DNA from: Lyophyllum atratum
Lineage: Eukaryota > Basidiomycota > Agaricomycetes > Agaricales > Lyophyllaceae
Length of the DNA stretch: 64,000 bases
Assembly (NCBI GenBank): GCA_014905825.1
Contig: JACGCN010000038.1
Location: 248,001-312,000 of the forward strand
Direction of reading: 5' to 3'
Below the pieces are notes generated by a model. It searched no databases. It worked only from the letters and a program-made list of their open reading frames with translations, and was not told the origin of the DNA. The position numbers and the translations under genes are program-made. Shown here one piece after another: positions 59,594 through 64,000 of this stretch. Position 1 is the first letter of the stretch; each line of letters opens with the position of its first letter.

Positions 59594-61063
59594 TTATGAA
59601 TTGCGACTTGGCAATCGTACACTCGGAACCCTTACGGAATATCCAGGAGGCGGCTCGTCCGACAGCCCCTGCGCCCACTCGGAGTTCTGTTGGCCCTGTA
59701 GATAGTCAATCTGCTCTTGCATCACCTGCATCTGCTCCCTCATCACCGCGATCTCCACCTCCTCTCTGCGTGTCTGGGAAGAGGAATGATGGTGGCCGCC
59801 CGTATTCCCTGAAGCAGTGGCGTCCAATTTACGATCTTTGTTCAGATCCCGCATCTCCCTCACGAGTTGCCGCAGTTGCCTGTCAATCTCTGCCTGGCGC
59901 GCTCTACGCAGCTCCTCTCTAGTCTCCGGATCTAAGCCGCTGGAGGATGTTAGAGCGTGGGTGTAGGCTCGTAGAGGCATGGGCGGATCCTCCCGTGGCC
60001 TCGCTGGTGGATGCCGCACGATTTCCCCAGAGAAACCTAACGTCCTTGCTTGCTGGACATGTCCGTCGCGGGTACGGGAAGTCGACTGATCATAGTAGGG
60101 TACTCCATCAATGGTGAAAGGCACGCTGGAGTCGTTGGACCGATATCCGGCTGAGGACTCAGAAGGTGGAGCGGCCATGGGTCGTTTTTCGCTCGCCACA
60201 AACACTGCGCGCTTGCGGCGGCGGCGGCAACAGAAAAAGAGAGCAACAAGGAACGCCAAAAGCACTGTCACTCCGCCAGCGACTCCTCCTGCTATGGCTC
60301 CGGCTACAACTTTAGCTTTCGGCACTGGAACGGCGGTCGTCGTCGTGCTCGTGGGTAGGCTTGACGTGCTTGACGCACTCGAGATGGATGGTTCATCAAC
60401 ACTGCATTGAACGGATGCGTTAGAAAGCGATGATATGCTGACGAGAGATAGCAGACGTACGTATACATCGCATAATCAAAGCTCATGAAGACGTGGCGGT
60501 CCAACCCGGAGGAGGAGATGACCAAGTTGTGCTTGATGTTGGCCAGATTTTCACCAGTAAATACGGAGGCATTGTATTGGAATTCGGTGCTGGTCGATGG
60601 TGTGTGCTGGAAAGAACCAGCGAACTGACCGTCTAGGGTGAAGTTGCACGCTGTCTCCGTTGTGATTCCCGGCGCTACAAAGTTTGCGAGAATAAAGAAC
60701 ACATAGATAGCGGTCCCTGTGGATACCAAAATAAGTTTCCTTGTTCCCGCAATGATCTCGGTAAACTAAGTACATACCTGTGAAATTCAATTCTATGGAT
60801 ATCGGCCCCACCTCAGGCCTAAACGTCGCAGAGGTCCACGACCCCTTGAAAGCAAGACTCCTGTCCGCCTTGACTCGACACCCTGCACATGTAGCATCCT
60901 CCCAGATACCGGGGGTCGTAGGAAGGTAGAGGGGCCGGGTACCTGTGAATGGGTCGCCTGCTGTGTCGTCTATGGTCCTGTTCACGGAAACTGCGATTGC
61001 ATACCAAGAATGAAAGAGAAATAGATGGAATAAGAGGAAATGGTGGAGAAACCGCAAAATCAT
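59594..61063 (-). CDS. PY-motif single-pass surface protein, copy B
   Basis: Three exons (61063-60778, 60716-60461, 60401-59594) encode 449 residues. The N-terminal signal sequence is followed by SVNRTIDDTAGDPFTGTRPL, a CAGC pair, FKGSWTSATF, then TAIYVFFILANFVAPG, CNFTLDGQFAGSFQHTPSTS and FMSFDYAMYT. The stalk is shorter than in copy A. The membrane helix (IAGGVAGGVTVLLAFLVALF) is followed by CCRRRRKR. The cytoplasmic tail has a heptad-rich helix (RRARQAEIDRQLRQLVREMR, MREQMQVMQEQIDYLQGQQ) and EWAQGLSDEPPPGY. Intron positions and phases equal those of copies A and C. Copy A, 15 kb away on the other strand, is the closer relative: the last 20 or so residues before the PY motif are almost the same. 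It lies next to copy C and a decayed copy. Confidence 0.85.
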
Positions 61064-62380
61064 CGGGATGGATGGTACGGAATGTCGACGCTCAACGTCG
61101 ACGTCGCTCAGAACATAGAAGGCTGTACTTGGATGATCCTATCCAGGTGCTGCCATACTTGACATCAGCCATCAGATGCCATGGCCATCGGCACCAACGT
61201 CCAGATCAGGAGACTTGGTTTGCAAAGGATTCCACAGGGATTGAAACAAGATTGAAAGCCATTTTCAGCCCTACCTACTCGTATCATGCCCACACCGTGT
61301 AACCCGACGTTGTTGTGGCGATGCATTTTGACTCCCAGCGGCATATGTACAAAGAACGCGATCTGGCTATAACTGACCCACGTCGCTCGCTGACATTCTA
61401 CACACGAATTCATTATAGTCGACACACCATTGAAGAAAATTATTACCAGGATTACCAGGCCTTATACCAAAGCTAGGGAAGCCACAAATATAATCAAGGT
61501 ATCGTCGATATCGACCTGGCTATTTTTAAGATACTACTCAATATCTTTCTTTATTATCTTCCGTTCAATTGTAGTCAACGGAAAAGAAAGTTTGGTTGGT
61601 ATGACCATGGAATGAGAGTGAATGGGACACAGCGTGGACCGGAACATTCTTCGTGGAACTTGGGAACGTATGCGACAGACCTTAGTTTTAAATGGGACGT
61701 TATGCAGATTAAACCCTTGACGTGAATATCCTGGGCGAGTAAGTACATCATTCGACCCTCGAAAGCCCAAGCGCCCAACTTGAATCAGACTGCAGCTGCT
61801 CAATCTGCGCCTTCATCACAACGTTCTGCTCCACTATCCGCAACAGTTCAGATCCTTCCCAGCGGTCCTTCAATGCACCCCTTTTGCCTGCACTTAGTCT
61901 CGCGCATCTCTTTGATGAGCCTATTTATTGAGCCTGGGAGAAGGCTCCGTGTGACCTGAGTATGGTATCCATGATCCTAATTCGCATAGGGAAAGTACGT
62001 GAATTTCCCCTCCTGGTGCTAAATCATCCTAAAGACATCATCCATCATTTGGTTTGTAGCAACAGGATCCATGTGGACTCGAGACAGCAAAGGTTAAGTC
62101 GAGGAATGACAGGCGTCAGGTTGTAACAGCAACGAGATCATGGATCACTGCCGTAAGAGTTGCAAGCTTAGGTTATCTTCCTGAACAACGCAGGTACATG
62201 CTTTTGGGTTGCCGTTGACAGAGACCGTTTGCGATATGATCGCGAAGCCAGTACTCAGGTTGTAAGATCAAGACCAAGGGCAGCAAGGAAACACTTCGGC
62301 GATGAGGCAACAAGAAGGACGCATAGTAGCGTAGCCGATGTAATAGAGAGATACAGCGAGTGTACAAGATTGATTTAAGT
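61064..62380. other. Intergenic between copies B and C
   Basis: Contains the relic listed next; otherwise short frames only. Confidence 0.5.
61755..61922 (-). pseudogene. Decayed fragment of a fourth PY-motif surface protein
   Basis: The minus strand encodes RIVEQNVVMKAQIEQLQSDS then SWALGLS, matching copy C (RIMEQNVAMKAQIEQLQ, DWALGLS) at most positions. Upstream RLIKEMRETKC matches the preceding helix but is in another frame. After SWALGLS the PPPGY segment is disrupted by a small insertion. No ectodomain or membrane helix remains nearby, so this is a 5'-truncated, frameshifted remnant. Confidence 0.8.
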
Positions 62381-63926
62381 TCATTGAGCTAAAGCTGGGG
62401 AGTTAGACTCGCGTCTAGTATACCCGGGCGGAGGCTCATTCGAAAGTCCAAGCGCCCAGTCAGAGTGCAGCTGCGATTGTAGCTGCTCTATCTGCGCCTT
62501 CATAGCGACATTCTGCTCCATTATCCGCGACACCTGCGATCCATCCCAACGACTCGAAGATCCACTCCTTGTGCTTCTCGAAGTATTGGACATCTCTCCC
62601 GAGAGCCCGCTTATTTGGTGGCTGATCTCACTCTGGCGTTGTGCTCGGAGCGCCTCTACACTGGAGCTCATACTGGCCATGGGGGAATGTGCTGGCTCTC
62701 GCCGCTTTCGTTCGGGGGTGAAGAAGGGATTTGCTTCATGGGGTATGGTTCTGGTCTCGGGTTGAGTTTGTGATGCGGGCAGGGCTGAGGTAAATGGTGT
62801 TAGGACTGGATTTCCTTGAAGGGGTGCGGCCGAAGAATCCATCACGTTCCTTCTTCGTCGCCGACAAAGAATCAAGAGCGCGAGCAGGAGGAGTAGAAGA
62901 AGAAGCCCCCCGAGGGTACCTCCCACAATCGCTCCGATCGGTGTCTTGTGAGCGGAGACTCCATTTTCACCATCACCGTTAGTAGCAGCTGTTGAGCCAC
63001 TGCCAGTGGTTGACGAGGGGTTGCCTGTACCCGCGACGGGGATCGCGTTAGAGGTGGTGGCGAATGATGAAGTCGAGTTCCGACTTAGGGAGTTAGGATT
63101 CGGGGTATCAGTAACTTGGGTAACGACTGTTGACCCAGAGATAACTGTAGTGACGGTACGGGGTGGGTTGACTACTCCGGGAGGCGGCTGCTGCGTGACT
63201 GTGGTGGTGGGTGATTGAGGTGAGTTCGGATTGGAGGTCGAAGGTGATGGTGGTGGAGGGTCAGGGGGAGGGGAGGAGCCATCATCGGACCTGAGACAAA
63301 AGTGAGCATATTATATCGAATGTTTACAATGAGGTCGACAAACGTATAGATCGCATAATCGAAGTTAACATATGAGAGAGTGTTGTACCCATCTGCGGTG
63401 ATGAGCAGTGTATGATCGGTATTGGGCAGATTTTGCTTGGAATAGACGAGAGCGTTGTATTGGTAGGCTGTACTTTGCGAAGGGGCATGGTGGAAACTTC
63501 CTGAGTTTTGACCATCCAGGACGAAGTTGCAAAAAGTCTCCGTAAACGCATTTGGGACGTTGTTTGCGAGGATGAAGAAAATATAGATATCAGTCCCTAG
63601 AAGCCAGTGACAGATGTCAGTCGACGTCGAACGCCTAGTTCGCACCATCACTCGCCTTTGAAAGAGAACTGTGCAGTACGCGCTCCTCCACCAGGTACAT
63701 ATGTCGCAGCAGAGTATGTGTTATCGAAAGCTCGATCCGAAGAGGGACGAATTGTGCAATGGGAGTCACAGGAGGGACCATCCCAATTACCACTCGGTAG
63801 GTAGATGGGCTTCGCTCCAGTCGCCGAGTCCCCAAGCGTATCATCTATAGTCCTGTTTGTCGCAACAGCATCCACTTGAACCCATTGAAGAAAAAAGTAG
63901 AAATGCAACAGCAGTCGCAAAATCAT
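62381..63926 (-). CDS. PY-motif single-pass surface protein, copy C
   Basis: Three exons (63926-63656, 63596-63344, 63290-62381) encode 477 residues. Signal peptide, then TNRTIDDTLGDSATGAKPIY, a Cys pair (CDSHC), FDNTYSAATY, then TDIYIFFILANNVPNA, CNFVLDGQNSGSFHHAPSQS and YVNFDYAIYT. A long Pro/Thr/Ser stalk includes TTVISGSTVVTQVT. The membrane helix is Leu-rich (GGLLLLLLLLALLILC) followed by RRRRR. The tail has a heptad-rich segment (RIMEQNVAMKAQIEQLQSQL) and DWALGLSNEPPPGY. Same domain order and intron phases as copies A and B, but more diverged. Intron 1 (63655-63597) starts with GC rather than GT: AAAG|GCGAGT is the only splice that gives FKGTDIYIFF. Confidence 0.85.
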
Positions 63927-64000
63927 GAGGGACGAGGATCAAAGCATAGAGTAAGGACGAAAGGATTGTCTGAAGGCCAAGCTTCGCCGTATCAAATTCC

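Overview
The window reads as nuclear DNA of a filamentous basidiomycete, probably an agaricomycete. Almost every recognisable gene is cut by introns of about 48-70 nt with GT-AG (sometimes GC-AG) borders, and spliced frames join exactly at conserved protein positions. The gene set includes fungus-specific families: a Zn2Cys6 regulator, the ERMES subunit Mdm12, mitoribosomal Mrp51, a Kre9/Knh1-like secreted protein, and Ser/Thr/Pro-rich surface proteins. Gene models were built by hand from splice signals. For every model except the frameshifted Mrp51, the exon lengths sum to a multiple of three.

Layout. 1-15 kb: a 117-residue secreted protein, a PWWP-type chromatin protein with a foldback MITE just upstream of it, a Pro/Ser-rich protein, two tandem paralogues of a GPI-anchored secreted protein, and a membrane-tethered divergent kinase, all on the minus strand. 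15.9-19.4 kb: a 12-exon Zn2Cys6 transcription factor. 19.4-26.2 kb: gene-poor, holding at best one unrecognised gene and scattered open frames. 26.2-31.8 kb: a Cdc4-like F-box/WD40 protein, then a PPIL1-type cyclophilin and a D-aminoacyl-tRNA deacylase transcribed divergently from a 142-bp gap. 34.6-42.1 kb: a Golgi-type apyrase (Ynd1), Mdm12, an intron-containing tRNA-Leu(AAG), and Elp3. 42.6-53.1 kb: a PY-motif membrane protein, FAN1 nuclease, a tartrate/D-malate-type dehydrogenase and an ABC ATPase protein, all on the plus strand. 54.3-59.3 kb: a nucleotide-sugar transporter, Mrp51 (carrying a one-base frameshift) and a HYPK-like protein. 59.6-63.9 kb: two more PY-motif membrane proteins with a decayed fourth copy between them.

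Most genes are unrelated housekeeping genes and do not form a pathway. Elp3 (wobble-uridine tRNA modification), Dtd1 (D-aminoacyl-tRNA proofreading) and the tRNA gene all concern translation fidelity, but I infer no cluster. The most distinctive content is the three-member (plus relic) family of single-pass surface proteins. They share an N-terminal ectodomain, a Ser/Thr/Pro stalk, one membrane helix, a cytoplasmic coiled coil and a nearly invariant C-terminal PPPGY motif. This looks like an undescribed surface-sensor or ubiquitin-adaptor family. Also notable are three probable GC-AG introns, a MITE with a target-site duplication, and a kinase with a remodelled catalytic loop.
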